In this document: positions 33,002 to 47,650 of the stretch, in pieces
Layout: each line of letters starts with the position of its first letter
Numbering within the stretch: position 1 is the stretch's first letter
NCBI RefSeq assembly: GCF_033439725.1
Contig: NW_026944384.1
Coordinates: forward strand, 3,038,001 to 3,102,000
Direction: 5' to 3'
From: Neurospora tetraspora
Taxonomy: Eukaryota > Ascomycota > Sordariomycetes > Sordariales > Sordariaceae
Length of the DNA: 64,000 nucleotides
Translations under genes and position numbers: made by a program
The notes under the pieces: generated by a model
Databases searched by the model: none
Seen by the model: the letters and a program-made list of their open reading frames with translations, nothing else
Told to the model about the DNA's origin: nothing

Positions 33002-35586
33002 ATGGCTCCACCAACGCAGTACAAGCCTATCCAGCCGGCGCCGTTGAAGGTCGCGAAATCAGGCACTTCATCTGGCACCGGCCGTGTTAATGGAGACAAG
33101 CACGCCAGGAGGGTCAAAGCTGTGACTCAGGCTTGTCATACGTGCCGTCGATACAAGGCCAAGGTATGTTCTAGTCTCCCATTTGATTCTTTGTCTTGAG
33201 ACGCTGATGTTTTGTCATGTTTGCGATGCATAGTGCGATGGACTTCGCCCCAGATGCACTAGCTGCAAAACCAAGAATAAGCCATGCGGCTACGAAGGCG
33301 AGGAGGGCCAGTCCCGCCAGGAGGCGATGAAATCACGGCTGGAGGCGTTGGAGAAATTGGTGACCGCCCTTCAGCAAAAGTCACCCGAAGAGGCTGAAAC
33401 ATTGCTTCAGCGTATTCGAAATGCCGACGATATTGTTTCGCTTTCATCGGCTGCTTCCAGCGAAAATGGTGACCGCAGCGTCCCTGGATTCCATCGCAAC
33501 GATTCGACGTCGCCCAGCATGGGCGGGTCACTTTCCGAGTCATCGACATCACCATCAGCTGTCCCGACTGTATCAACCGATATCATCAAGCGTGCTTTAC
33601 AATCGGCCTCTCCATCTTCAGACGAGTCGTCCGAAGGTAGTATGCAACTTGTCTCAGGTTCAGGGAGCACCACGGCGCGCCTGCGTGTCGATCATTCGGC
33701 GTATCTAATTCGTTTCGTCATTCCCAATGCGGACGCCACCCGTGCGGCTCTCAACAGTTTCTACAGCTCGAGCGGAAAGCTTTTCCATGTCTTTTCTCAG
33801 CAGGAGATGGATCGGTACTTCACAACCGTTTTTGGCTACGATGGACGACCCAACTCTTCGCAGAAAATGGCGATATGTTGCCTTTGCTCAGTCGCTGCCA
33901 TTGGAATTCAGTACAACCCTGACGACTTCGAGAAGGGTTCAGAACACATCTTTTATGAAGTCGCCCGACGGTATTTCGTGGATGTCCTTGAAGAGTCATC
34001 TCTCGATGCTATCAAGGTTTGCACCCTGTTGGCCTTCTTCAACGTCATGAACAAAGCCACCATCTCGCTTGCTTGGCTTGAACTCGGCATGAGCATGTCT
34101 CGACAATTCGGCTTGAATACCAGCATTTTGCTTCACGATGAACGGACCGACAAGATGATTGACTACAGGAAGACTTGGAGGACGTTGATGTTTATCTCCA
34201 GCTGGCTTTCATCTACTTTGGGGTACATCTCCGGCAGCACTGGGTCAGACTTCCAGAAGTTTGTCCCCATTGCAGACGTTGAGCCTCATTATCCCCTCGC
34301 TGTGACGGAGACCGTACAGAGGGAGATGACCAAGATCTCGCTTCTCAAGGCCGAAATCCTCCGCATGCAACTCGAGTTCCAGGATCTACCCAGGCTTACC
34401 GTTGTTGCTAACGAATACCTTGAAAAGTGGCACGAGAAGCTTCCGATCGAAGTGCAGTTGGCCAACCTTGCCAACCCAGGTGTCGATGACACTGTCCGAA
34501 GGTCTATATTTCACGTTCACCTGCTATATCTCGGTGCCATGCAGCTCTTGTATCGTTGGATTGCTGCTCGCCTCATTCAAACGACCACTGTCAATGGCAA
34601 GGAGGTCTTTGTTGCTGGCGAGTCCGTCCCCGAGGAGGACCGAAAGCTGCTGAAACACGTTTCGCAGGGCCTCATTGCTGCGAAGCACTCGGCCCGCCTG
34701 CTTGCTTTGCTGCACGGTGAACGTGGTATCTTCCAGCGCTGCTGGTTGGTTATGTAAGTTCTGACGACATTCCCATCAAATATAAATATTTGGACGCATC
34801 CACTGACACGCCTCAAACAGCTTTCAAGCACATACCTCATGTGTCGTCATTTTGCACTCGGTTGCGCAGAAACAGGTTCACGGCTTCCCGGTTAGTTCTT
34901 GGGCTCCGGACCTCAAACTCGCCCAGCTGTGTCTGGATACGCTCGAGTTTTGCGGAAGAATCGATCCGGTGGCTCTTCGCTTCCACGTGCGACTATCGGC
35001 CATCTTCAAGAGCCTAGCAGCCGCTCTTCCGAGCAAGGCCGACCAAACTGCCAGGCAGAGGACAGAAGACTGGGTCACCATGCCTCCTGACTTTCCGCCC
35101 ATCCCTGGTGCTACCGGAGTCAACAACAGCGTGGATACACCGATGGTAGATCCGGAACAGCTTGAGGAGCCGGATCCGGAGTACCTTCTCACCATGCCGA
35201 AGGATGCCAAGGAGCGCGTGGTCGCGCTGTCACACTCACTGTTGTCGGCACTTTGCCGACCTTGGGGTGGTGACGAGGCGGGACCGGCGGGCACGGCTTG
35301 TGCGCAGGGAAAGAGCAGCAATGCGATGGTAGTCACGGAAAAGGCGGTGGATGAGGAAGGTATTCCGGCAACATCGGCGACGTTCCGTTGGGATCACACA
35401 GGCCACCTGGGGTCGCGTGGCATGAGCAAGTTGGCGAAAGAGCTGGGGTTGACAAAGTCGATTGACGAGTCAGGTCCGGGCTCTTGCTCTAGTGAGCTCA
35501 GCCTGGGAAGCGACTGCAGGTTTTTGGATAGCGAGGACCCGCATGGATGGCAGACAGCGCCAGAGTACATCGACATGTCATATTGA
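33002..35586 (+). CDS. Zn(II)2Cys6 fungal-specific transcription factor
   Basis: Three exons: 33002-33163, 33234-34753, 34821-35586, giving 815 residues. The zinc cluster has canonical spacing: Cys45-x2-Cys48-x6-Cys55-x6-Cys62-x2-Cys65-x6-Cys72, reading CHTCRRYKAK / CDGLRPRCTSC. Intron 1 falls exactly between the third-block Lys54 and Cys55, so correct splicing is needed to make the finger. A coiled-coil-like stretch (SRLEALEKLVTALQQ) follows, as expected for a dimerising linker, then a serine-rich region and the fungal transcription-factor middle homology domain (about 160-600, including WRTLMFISSWLSS and LLHGERGIFQRCWLVI). It should bind DNA in the nucleus as a dimer and regulate unknown genes. 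The start is the first ATG in frame after a 5' leader; upstream frame is open but lacks conservation signs. Confidence 0.9.
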
Positions 35587-36312
35587 CCATAATGGGGCAG
35601 CGGCGGTGATGAGAAGGACTGGGCAGGGACATGATTTGATGTCAGCGGGCTGGAGTTGTCTACCGTCAGGTTAATCGGGGCGTACCGGTTTGCATAGTGT
35701 TGGTGTCTCCTTTTAAGTGCTGTGGGGTTGGGGCATCAGTGTGCGATTTTGAACTTCTTTTGTTGTATTGTCTTTTTTATCGTTTGACCGACCGAGTTGT
35801 CTATTATGCTTAGAGACTGTAGATTGTAGCGTCGCGCATATCGAGTAGCTTTTGTGTTCTCTTGGAACTGAATAGAAACCTGAACGTGAGAGGTTGTTGG
35901 GCTTTTCTCTTTTATCCCTCTTCATTTCATGTTCAAAGAGGGGTTCGCGTGGTGTAACCCCATAAGCTTACACGGTGCAAACGAATGAACTACAACTCGA
36001 AGCGGCGCCTCCCGTCAATACTGCAGTGTACTCCATTCAGAGTCGGAGAAGAAGTATAGGAGGTACGTACTAACAATTTTCGGCTTCCCTTTCCTCGGGA
36101 CGGGACTGCTGGCATTTCGACTTCAGCTTCAAACTTGCACCCTAGAAAACCACACACTCTGCTTCAATCACAATGTGCTGATGATCAACCACTCCCGTCC
36201 TGCTGAAAACAAATTGACATTCTGCGCTTTTCTTCGCGGCGCTTCTTTGGATGACGCGAATGGCCACTTGTGTGCGACCAGGGACTGCACGTCGTCGTGG
36301 CGCTAGGGACTT
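35587..36312. other. Intergenic, 3' side of the transcription factor gene up to the LTR element
   Basis: No gene is seen. A short hairpin-like phrase (ggggttcgcgtggtgtaacccc is split here as ggggtt...aacccc) lies at about 35940-35962. Composition is normal up to the element junction. Confidence 0.5.
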
Positions 36313-36317
36313 GTCCC
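36313..36317 (+). repeat. Target-site duplication of the copia element, left (GTCCC)
   Basis: Directly abuts the 5' LTR; the same five bases follow the 3' LTR end. Confidence 0.85.
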
Positions 36318-36466
36318 TGTCAGATTCAAGGGTGGTTTTAGCGCTCTAGCTACCTGATATTGCCTGATTTCTGGGTATAACTGGTTACCCTAGCACCCCC
36401 TATACCTTCTGAGCGAGTTAGTCATACACTTTTCAATTAATTAATTCTGCACCGTCACATCTGATA
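36318..36466 (+). repeat. 5' LTR of the copia element (149 bp)
   Basis: Starts TGTCAG; its second half (tataccttctgagcg ... cacatctgata) matches 61516-61582, and its first half matches 41643-41751. Most of the differences between copies are of C-to-T or G-to-A type. Confidence 0.85.
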
Positions 36467-39400
36467 ATTAATAGTCTGATTTGCGTATTCACATTTAACG
36501 CTACGATTATCGATTATAGGCAATATCCCTATGAAACTAATAACGTTAGCTATATCCTTATTAAAGGAATTTACCGATAAGGCTATTATAGTTATCTTTA
36601 ATACCCCTACTAATTAGCCTAATTAATATAAAATTCTTAAGAGACTCGTTGGTAGTAATTAGGATTTTAGTAATTAGCTACTTAAGGGAGGACTTATAAT
36701 TTAAAGGGTTCTACCCCCGAAGCTGTAAGATTTCTTCCTTACTAAGTAAGTAAAGGACCGCCTTCTAGCGGTAAAGAAGGAGCTCGTTAAATTCAATAGA
36801 AGAATCCAGGTTAAGAAGGCTATAATTATAATTATAATAATTGACTACTACTATAATTATTAATACGAATAGTATTATTATTGAGATTATTCCTACTATT
36901 TAATTTTAAGAAGAAGCTGCCGCCGGCGATAACGAAAATAATAAGGAAGGAAGTTTAGGAGAAGAAAACGAAGAAGAAGAAGAGGAGGATAATAAATATT
37001 ATACTGAATAGGATATTAAAGAGGATATAGTTATTAACCCCTCTACTAATTTAATAGTTGCTGGGAAAGTAGCGTACGATTAAATTAATAATATATATAA
37101 CGCTCGTTATGAATATTAGAAAGACTTCGATAACGCTAATACCCAAATTCGTAATTGGATGAATACTTATATCGCTGCTTGTTATATTAATACTTTATTT
37201 AAATAAGATAAATCTACCCGCGACTTGCTTAGAGAAATTAAGAATTAAATTAATTATTGACCTATCGGCCAAATCGCTAAAGTTTATCGAAACTATTAAA
37301 CTTTTATTAAAGAAATTATAAAAAAGTAACCTAAAGACTTCGGAAAATAGCTATCCGACTAAGAGATTCTTATTATAAATAGGAAGAGATTCGGAGTTAA
37401 TAAAGTAACCTCACTTACTTTATAGTTTATTGACTTTATTGATATAGTCTGTAAATATAAGTTTATTTAAGTTGGCAATTCATAGAAGTTCGATAATGAA
37501 TTCGAAGAAATATTTTTAAAATATAAGGATATATTTATTAATTTTAAAAGGGTCAGTATATTAAAACGTATTGTACTATTAGCTAATTCTAAGAAGGCTA
37601 TAGTTGGTAGCGCCTAAAATATTGGCTATTTTAATTCGTAAAAGTTCACATTTAATAAGGAGGACGCTCCTAATTTTAATTGTAAAAAGAAGCAAAAGGT
37701 AAATATAAGGAAAAAATACGGCGCGGATAAAAACGCGAAAGATTCTTTACGGCCGAAAAAGAGAGGAAGCGCTACGCTGCTTTATAAGGTTTACGAACGA
37801 AGCCCTTACTTAATAACGCGCTACTAATATTTAATATTTAAAATTAAGGATAATCCTAAATAAGAATTAAGCGGCCTGACTTACAAATTTATTAATAAAA
37901 ATTTCGAAAAATATCCCGAAATTAATAAAGAAATTAAAAAGGCTAAAAGCCAAATACGGAACTACTTTATTACTTCCACGTAAACTATTATTTCGAAAAA
38001 TTAAAGGAAATAAGAAATTAGTACCTATAATTTAATACTTTTTTATTAAATAAGGTACTTTCAATACGAGTAGCGGAAAAGGTAATGTTTATTTACTTAA
38101 GAACTTTGCAATTTTTCGATTCTAGGGCTTCTATTTATATTTTTAATAAAATTAATCATTTCTCTTCGTTTCGAATAGCGTCCTTAAAGGACTATATTTA
38201 GGCTAGTAAATTTTAAAAACCTATTAAGGGTTTTAGGACTATTAACGTAGAAATATAAGGAGAAAGGGGAACTTTAAAATTACAGTTGAAAAAAATAGCC
38301 TTCTACTTTAATTTTACTATAAATTTTATATTACTACGTTTACTTTAAAAGTAAAGTCTTTATTAGGACTATAAACCCTCTAATAATTACTTCCGTTGGC
38401 TAAATAATTTATTCTTTTATTTCCTTCAAGAAATCTATTACTAAACGGTCTTTAAATACCTACTCCTCTTCTTTAACCACGCCGCCTTCTTTATTTATCG
38501 AAATTGCTTTAATTCCTTTACCGGCTATTACATATACAAAATACCTGCTAAATTCTAATATAAACGATTTAATTACTATAATCCTTAAATCTTCGAATAC
38601 TTTTATAATATTGAAGGCGCTAAATTCAAAGGGCCTGCCACTTCATTAATACAATACGTACAGTATTTCAAAAATTAAATAATGAATTAAACGAAAATTA
38701 TAAAATAAGGAATTTAGCCTGGGAGAACGTTTCGCCGTCGACTTCTTCGAATATAAAGTAAGGAGAATTAATTTTAAATATATTATATTTATTATTTATC
38801 GATAGATTAAGTTTATTTAAGATATTTATATAGCGAATCGAATAGTTGAGGCTATTAATGAAAGATTCTTTTCGGTTATCAATATAATTAATTACTAATA
38901 TAACGTTAAAGTTAAATATATCGAATATAATAATGAATTTAGTAGCTAATACGTTAAGGACAAATTACTTATACGCCTTATTATTTTTAAACTTTTAATA
39001 CCTAATATTCAAATTTAAAACGGTAGTACTAAGCGTTTAAAGGGTATAATTAAAGAAAAGGTACGTATAATAATAAATAGTGCCAAATTCCCTTATATCC
39101 TCTAGTTTTAAATAGTTTTAACCTCAATCTACTTTATTAATTAATCGCCTAAGTATTTCTATAATTAGAAATTACTATATAAATAATTTTATATTTTCGT
39201 AGCCTACTATAAAAGGGTATAAACCGAGCTTCGTAAGCCTAACCTTGATTCTTTATATATTTATAATTATAAAAAATATATAATAATAGGTACCGTATAG
39301 AAGAAAGAATAATGGTATAAAAATTTTTAATTAAAAGTTTGAATCGGATTCTTTATTAGCTATATTACTTCCTTTATTTACTAAATTTAAACTCCGTAGA

Positions 39401-41642
39401 CTAATCATATCGTCTATAACTATAATATATTCTTTAACGAAGATTCAATTTATATAAAGAACCTTAATAATTTTAAAGAACGATTAAAGTTAATTAATAA
39501 CCAAATTACTAATTTATTTAACTAAATTAATTAACTTCTTTAATTATCTGCGCAATATTTTAAACCCTTTAACGAGACCTAAAATATAGAAAATAATAGT
39601 CTTACCCCTCTTCTACTATTATTTCTTAATAATGAACTTTAAGAAAATAATAACGAAATTATTTTAAAATTAATAAAACCTACCGCTTAGGGTAAAATAT
39701 CTATCGATTTTATATTTAATTACCCTACTCCGCCAAATATACTCCCAATTACTTTTACTATTAACCTTATTATAAATTTACTAAAGTTTAACTCCTTTCT
39801 AACCTTTGAACTATAGGAGGCCGCGTTTAATATTAAGAGATTTATTTAATTAATTAAGCAGTAGTAAAGTAAAATAATTATAAAGGTAGAAATTAATTAC
39901 CTAATTTCTAATGGTAGTAAATTAAATTCTATTAAATGTTAAGACCTCCTTCTGATCCTAAAGATTTATTATAATTTCGAATATTATAATTTAAATAATT
40001 TTTTTTAAGTAAATAGAAGAAGTATATTTTAATAGCTATAAAGAAATAAAGTTATAAGTTAAAATTAATAAAAATATTCTCCGTATTAAAAGTCTTCAAA
40101 TCCTCGACTATATATAAATATACGTATATAAATTTAATAAATATAATCGGTTATTAAAAGTAAAGGCTCGCTTTATAATTAAAGGAGATTAATAGTATAA
40201 TTACAGCAAGGAAACGTATACCTCTACGTTAATTAGTTGTTTATTTTAGTCAATTATTACTTACGCTGCCAAATTCAATTTCGAATTTATTTCATATAAT
40301 ATAGTAAACGCTTTTATTAACGCCTATTTTAATAAGGAGATTTATATATATATACCTCCTAATTATCGAAAAGATAATATTATCTTTAAAATCTTTAAAA
40401 CCCTCTATAATTTCTAACGAATTCCTTTATTATAATAGCGAGAATTTAATGAAACCTTTGAAAACTTAAGGTTCAAACCGTTATTTAAGAACCCGTATAT
40501 CCTCAAATACAATATAATCCTAATTTTCTACTACGTTAATAATATTATTTTCGCCTTCGATAAATTATAGTATAATAAAATTACTTAAATTACGAAGAAA
40601 TTAGAGGAGAAATATAAATTTACTAATAGTAATAACCTTTAATGATTTTTAAGTATTGAAATTATTTAAAACCGAAAGGTAAATTATATTTGGTTATTCT
40701 AACGGGAATATATTTATAAAATTACTAAATTAATTAAAAATCCCTATACCTTCGCCTTTATTTTAATAAATAACGAAAAACTTATACTTTAAAATAGCGT
40801 AGCCTCTTTTAATAAAATCTGGGAATATTAGGTCGTTATTAGTTCTATAATATATACCGCTGTAATTACCCGGCCTAATATCGCCTTCGCTGCTAACTGA
40901 TTAATTTACTATAATTACAATCCCGGTCCTCAATATTATAAAGCTACTTATAAAATTTTATATTACCTTTAACATTACCCTAATCTTTCCCTCTATTATA
41001 ATAAATTAACGAAATTCGAAATCGCCTTAAATATATCGTACGCTGACAACTCTCTAAATCGAAAGAGTTTATATAAATTCAAAATTAAATTCTTTGATAG
41101 TCTAATTTATTAGGGTATAATTAAATAAAAGACAATATCCACCTCAATAATAGAAGTAAAACTATTAACGATCTCAAATACTACTAAGGAAATTATCGCT
41201 ATTATATATCTATATAAAGTGATTAATATTCCCCTCAATAACGATATACTTATAATTAATTATAATAATATATAGACGATCTATATATTAATTATTGAAG
41301 TAGCGAAACTAATAACTAAATTGAAATATATTAATATCTATCGTTACTAATTGAAGTAAGAAATTATAGAGGGAAGGATTGAAATTAAATATTTAGAAAC
41401 AAAGAAAATCCCAACCAATAAATTAATAAAAGTTCTAGGACAATTAAATTACGAAAAATTCTAGGAATTAATGAGAATAATAAATATACTAACTCGTAAG
41501 GAAATAGGAATAAAGAAAGAAATTCCGGATAATATTTTAGAAAATATTTATAATTTAATTGGAGAAATTAATATACTAGAAGAAAGACTCTATAAATAGC
41601 TTCACTTTTGCCCTATTTAAAAGGTCTACAAATAAGGGGGTA

Positions 41643-41751
41643 TATTAAATTTAAGGGTAGTTTTAGCTATACTATATAAATGTTAACGCTCCAACTACCT
41701 AATATTGCCTAATTTCTAGGTACATCTAGGTTACCCCAACATCCCTTATAC
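41643..41751 (+). repeat. 3' LTR of the copia element, first part (split by the large insert)
   Basis: Aligns with 36318-36405 or so, from the LTR start to CCTTATAC, where similarity stops at the insert. Confidence 0.8.
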
Positions 41752-41788
41752 TTAATCTCAGACCTCAAACCTACTAGACCTCCGAAAC

Positions 41789-41810
41789 GCGCCCGCCCGC
41801 CCCACCCCCC
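41789..41810 (+). repeat. C-rich segment at the left end of the large insert
   Basis: A GC-rich island (cgcccgcccgccccaccccc) 40 bp inside an otherwise AT-rich block. Its counterpart, inverted, is the G-rich tract at 61446-61490. Confidence 0.6.
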
Positions 41811-42199
41811 TATACTACCTACCAATTAGCGAACGGATATACTTTTCTACGGTAGTAGGTCTGAGCCAACTTTGAATATTTTAACCGTTAACTGCTAAGG
41901 CCTAAATTGGTATAATTAGAGCTTATTCTAATTAAAATACAATTATAACTTATAATATAATAAAATTACAATTTTAATTAGACCGAAATCTACTAAACCG
42001 CACAATTATAACTATATTCCTTCTTTATATAATATATTTTAATTAGAACGAAGTCTACTAAATCGCAATATTTTATTCGCCCGATTCGATTTACTATTCA
42101 TTTTAGGAATCGCCCCTTACGGTTTTACTTATTAATTATTTAACGTTCGCGCTTAATTCGCCCAACTTTATATCCGAATTCTCTATCCTATAAATTAAT

Positions 42200-44603
42200 C
42201 TAATTATATTAGTATATTTAATACCCTATACTATTTCAGACCCCGTAGCTTCTAATTTAATTCTTTACCCGTTTCTAACTATTTTATCGAATCCAATTAA
42301 TCCCGAATTCTAAAACGGGTTGAATTTGGGTATTTATAATCCGGATTAATATAAGGTTTAAAATATTAGGTCCGCTTTAACCCTAAGAAAGAGATATTAA
42401 AATAATTTATTTTTAATTAGATAAAAGTAATTCGAAGCAATAATTGGCTATCCAGGTCCTATATTAAATAATCTATTAATTTATTATAAAATTAGAATAT
42501 ATACGAAACTTTCGGTCGCTATAATATTATTATACAATTTAGTAACGAAAATTTTTATATGATTTAAAGAATTTCGGTCGGGAATTTACTCCTCTCCTAA
42601 AATGCTTTAAACTTTTTTTATCTTTCGCAAAATTTAATATTAATTTTATTTTAAATAGGAATAAACTATATAATATCGCTTAATTATATAATACTAAATA
42701 GGTTATATTAATTATAAGGGGGTATATGACTAATTTATTTAACTATACGCTTTAAATATATTTACTCTTTTAAGGATTTATAAAGTATATCCGTATATAT
42801 TAACCGTTTTATAAATTGCGAACTCGTTATAACGATATTATTTCGCCTATAATATATATAATCTTTACGATTATTATAAATACTATCGCCCCTAAGAATT
42901 CCGATTTGTTTTCGCAACTTATAGGTTTATATTTACGTACTAACGGCGTAGTGAAGCGTATCTAAAATATATTAACTACGTTCGGGGTCTATACTTCGTA
43001 TATTAGGATTATAATAATAATCAAAACTTTTACGGATATTGGAATAATTAATACCGCCACCTCTTATATTATAATCCTAAATTTACGCTTCTAACTAATT
43101 TTAAACAGATTATTCCTAATTTTGATTTCATTATTATTTATAATAATTATAATTATTTAAATACCATTTAAGGCTTCGGTATTAATCGGAAGGATAAAAT
43201 ACGTAACCTTACTATTTACTTATTAATAAATAATCCTGATATATATAGCCCTTTCCGCTCCGATTAATTCCGACTTTTAATTCTATTTTAAAAAAATAGG
43301 TAATTCCGGCACTCGCTTAGACGTTATAAACGTTTTATCCTATTTTCTAATTTTTAGTAATCAATAAATTACAATTTTTCTTTCTAATCTTTAACTAATA
43401 AAACACTCTATTTTATTATACTTTCCCTAAAATCTAATAATATTAGCTACCAAAGAATTTTATTTTCTAAACCCCTATTATTAATAAGAATAAGGGTAAA
43501 TTCGTTAGCGTTTATTATTTATATAATAAACTATTCTTCGACCTTCTAAGTATAGACTTAACATAGTTTGGCAATAGGCTTTTCTTTATTTATAATAATT
43601 AGAAGACGACATTTTATATCCGTAAGATTATATTAATATAATTAAATATATAAAAAATATATAATTATAAATAATAAATAATTTTAATTCTTATATTCCT
43701 TTATAGTAAAATTAATTTCGTTAATTTATTTTTTCGGTAGTTCTAGCCTTTTATAACATAAGATATATATAGCTTCGGGAGGGCGAAAAGAATAAAGTAG
43801 TTTAAAATTAAATTCTATTATAGGTTACACTTTCTTTATAATTTATTTTATTTTAGAATTCTCGCCTTTTTTATACGAAATTTAATCGACTCCAAATTTC
43901 TAAATTTTACCATCCTTAGCTAAGAAAATATCGAAGCTATATTTATAACTATTATTCAAATTTACAGGCCCTCTTATCTATCTATGTAATTAAATTACAC
44001 TTATAACAAAGTATTTATATTATAAAAATATATTAATAAATATATAATAAGTAATAGAAATAATATTAATATCCGATTTCGTAGCGTATATTAATATTTA
44101 TATATTATTTGCGTATTAATTATTTTTATTCGCACTATCTAACTTAACGATTATAGGATACTCTAGTAGATTATTAATTATCTACCACTTTTTTTTGTAG
44201 TGGAAAAGCTATTAATTATAGGCCCAAGATGCTGTATTTTTTATAGCTCATTCAATTAGAAGTTACTAATAGCGAATTATTTATGGCTATTTTAAGGTCT
44301 GGGTTAGTAAAGTATGTTATAATTGGTAGCGAATGGAAAGATATTAATTTAATAATAGAATATATTAATTACTTATTTACTATTAATATTAAATATAATA
44401 AAAATTCTATATACAATATAAAGTTTAATTTTACAGAATTATTAATTATTAGACCCCTTACTACGGCCATTCGTAAAATAATAGAATTTAAATTCAGGCG
44501 ACTTCATAGCGGTAGGTATATTAATCTATCTACTAATTTAGATATTATTAATTATATTTATACAATATATAGGAATGGGTTTATAATACAACGCTATAGA
44601 TAA
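42200..44603 (+). pseudogene. DUF6589-like protein remnant of the large insert
   Basis: Despite RIP, plus-strand text keeps blocks that I associate with fungal DUF6589 proteins: a helix-rich part with LRTNGVVKRI near 42.9 kb, the signature IIIYNNYNYLNT then GFGINRKDKIRNLT at about 43.13-43.21 kb, and a C-terminal part ending in GLVKYVIIGSEWKDINLIIE, whose last 106 codons (44283-44603) are uninterrupted. DUF6589 proteins are common in repetitive compartments of fungal genomes; their activity is unknown to me. Start and end are approximate. Recognition is by memory of the family, so a profile search is needed to be certain. Confidence 0.55.
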
Positions 44604-44965
44604 TTGAATCCTAATAATTTTAATATACCTACTTTATAATACAATAGCCTACTTAGACTATTTTCGAGTATATTTAAAGAATTTAATAATAAGGAAATAT
44701 AGTTAGAGAAGGGGGAAGATTGGGAATATTTCGGTCTCTCCAACTATTATAAAAACGATCCGGTTATCGTTTATAATTAAAGTAATAGACTATCCGATAC
44801 CTAAAATTCGGAGGACGAAAGCGATAATAAGCTAATTTAAAGGATAATCGTTTGAAATTTTATTCCGATTAGTTTATAGATATAATTTACTATTTAATAA
44901 CTTATAATATAAAGTTTACGTACAGCTCCGCTACTACCGTCTATAAACTTCCTATATATAAACGG

Positions 44966-45650
44966 ACTTCGCTCTGATTAAAATCGGTAGACGGAATTAA
45001 AATATCGGTCTTTAATATAATATATTCTCCCTATATATACTAATTAGTCGATTCCTCTTTACACATTAATTAAATTATTACCCTATATATCAATTATATT
45101 CAAATTGATAGGTTCTTTAAACTTATAACTTACGTACTACGCTTTGCTCCAATTAAAATTATTAAAATTTACTATAATTCGCTATTCAATTATTTTATTT
45201 AAATATTTCTAAACTATTATTAAATTATTTATTCCTAACCTTCGTTCTAATTAAAATGTATTTCGTACAGTAAGTAAGTATAATTCTGTTTTAACGTTCG
45301 CTATTAAATACTTCAGCGTTTATATATAACTAGTAATAAAGACTCTACTTTAAATTCCGCACTAATTATACACTAATTATATTATATAATACGCTAGCTA
45401 TATCCTAATCCAATTAGCGTAATTCTTATATATAGGCTGCCTATTCCTTATTTCCCTCTCCCTTTTTCCTTCTTTCCTTCTCTACTTCTTTAATTAATTA
45501 TATTTATTATATACGATTCTGACCGGAGTAAGGAATATTTACAATTTCCTAATTATTTTAATTAGAGGGAAGGATATTTAATATAAATAACAATTTTAAT
45601 TAGGGCGAAGGATAATTAATATTATCTAACAATTCTAATTAGAGTAAAGG
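44966..45650. repeat. Cluster of palindromic motifs (six copies)
   Basis: Copies of a motif around TTCGCTCTAATTAGAGCGAA, a perfect palindrome in consensus, lie at 44966-44984, 45141-45159, 45239-45258, 45554-45572, 45593-45611 and 45631-45650. Some are full, some one half plus the AATTA core. Further copies are at 41914-41938, 41971-41993, 42036-42058, 46222-46244, 46251-46270, 46318-46336 and 47722-47745. Confidence 0.7.
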
Positions 45651-46699
45651 GTATTTAATATTAAAGTATATTATTTAAAAGTAAAATTAAGGCCGCAGCG
45701 TGCGGTAAGGCCAAAGGTTAGGTTATTATAATTATTTTTAGTAATAATATAATTAAAAACCCTAACGATCCCTCTTTCTATTTAATAATTAATAAATTGG
45801 ATATTATTCTTTTTTAATATTTATTATATCCCGAATTAGATTAGTATTAAATTAAAGATAAATAGAATAATACTATTCCGAAATCAAATAGTATTACCCT
45901 AATTACTAAGGGCTACCCGCCCTATACTAAGTATTATAATTTTAATAATATCCGGGAAGTAATTAAAGAAATTCTAATATAGCCGGCGGACGATAATTTT
46001 AGTATTATTAAACGGGACCCGAAGCCCTTCTAAGGATTCTCTAATTTTATCTTCGAAAAGGCTATAAAATAACGTATTCTTATATAGATACTCATTTATA
46101 AATAGAATATTAAATTAAAATACAATAAATACAACGCAGCTTTACTTCTAGGCTATAGGAATTTTTATATATTATATTATTATTATAATTATAATTATAA
46201 ATTAACTTTTCGATCCGCCTTCCTCCGCTCTAATTAGAATAAAGTTTAATATTTTAATTAGAACGAAACGTAGGATAAAAATCCCTTAATTTACTATATA
46301 TATCCTTATACTACGCCGATTCTAATTACAGTGAAATATAGGATAAAAGTCCCTTAACTTATTATATATATCTTTATATTTACTATAGTTCTATTAAGTA
46401 CGTTACTAATTTTTTATAGTAGTAAGTTAGTTCGGTCCATTAATTTATATCAAATATTTATACAAATTTACTAATTAGGTAAGAGTAATTATAAATTCGA
46501 TATTTAACTTTTATAAAAAGGCAATCTATTCCTTTAAAGGTAATATATAATATATATATATAATATATATATTGTGAAACGCCAACATAGTCAACCTCTC
46601 CTTATATACAATCGCTATTAAGCACGGTAATTTAACCTCTCCTAATATTAATAATAAAAGAGAATACTATAAAATTATAATTAACGAAATTATATACGC

Positions 46700-47650
46700 T
46701 AATTTCTATATTATATTACGTTAGTATTTTACCGAGCCTAAATATAAAGGCCCCCTTCGGTTTATTAAATGCGACGGATAAAAAGGGTTGCCCATATATA
46801 GCGGTTACTTCGTAAACGATTAAATTCGAATTTTTTAAACCTTTTCGTATTTTATCCTTCGTTATAATAGTAAGATAGCTTTATAATCTTCGCGGTCTAT
46901 CCCGACTGAAGAGGTGCTATTAAGTTTATATATTTATCTACTTAACTACAAGACCTCGTTAACGTCCATTAATAAATACAAAAATTTAATATATAATTAA
47001 TATAATATTATAGGGTTAAAGATAATCTAAATTATACGTTAATATTGTACGAGCGCCGCGGACGATTATATGGTTGTAGAGGAGGAATTGAAGAAATATA
47101 GTTACTTAGATTATATAGCGGTAAGGATATATATTCGGACTATTTTCGTCGTAATTTAAACAGTTTATTAAAAAATAGTATTGGGGGCCAAAATGAATAA
47201 AAAGCCATATAAAAATATTATTATAGCCGCTACTAAATTTAGTATATCAACGACTTAAATAATTAATAATATTTAGTGAAAATAATAAAGCCGTTCAGAG
47301 ATACCGACCGCTTTTTATTCTTTTACCGGGTTAAAAATATTAATTATATTAAGGCAGCGGGCAAAATAATAGATTATACTACTAAATATAATTAAATATT
47401 TAGCGAATTTTAAAAAGTTATTAGGGAGAGAGTAAAGGATAATATTACAGCTGGCATTACTACTAAGAGGTTAGTAGAACGGAAGTATCCATTGTAAAAA
47501 CGGTTTAATAATATTAATTTTATTATCCGGGGTATTCAGGCCTTAGGGTGTAGTATAAATAAACCTATTATAATAAAGGATCCTACCCCTTCCTTCGATT
47601 ATAAAACTTTTAGGGAGAAATACGATTAGGCTGATTAAAAGATTAATAGT
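46700..47650 (+). pseudogene. Unidentified coding remnant in the large insert
   Basis: A plus-strand frame stays protein-like for about 300 codons with only scattered stops of the kind RIP makes (from CAA, CAG or TGG). Readable phrases include SSRSIPTEEVLLSLYIYLL and AGITTKRLVERKYPL and RGIQALGCSINKP. I do not recognise the family. It sits downstream of the DUF6589-like remnant on the same strand and may be a second gene of the same element. Confidence 0.4.

Noticed and set aside
44283-44603. 106-codon open frame as a stand-alone small gene
   Set aside because: It is the uninterrupted last part of the larger DUF6589-like remnant.
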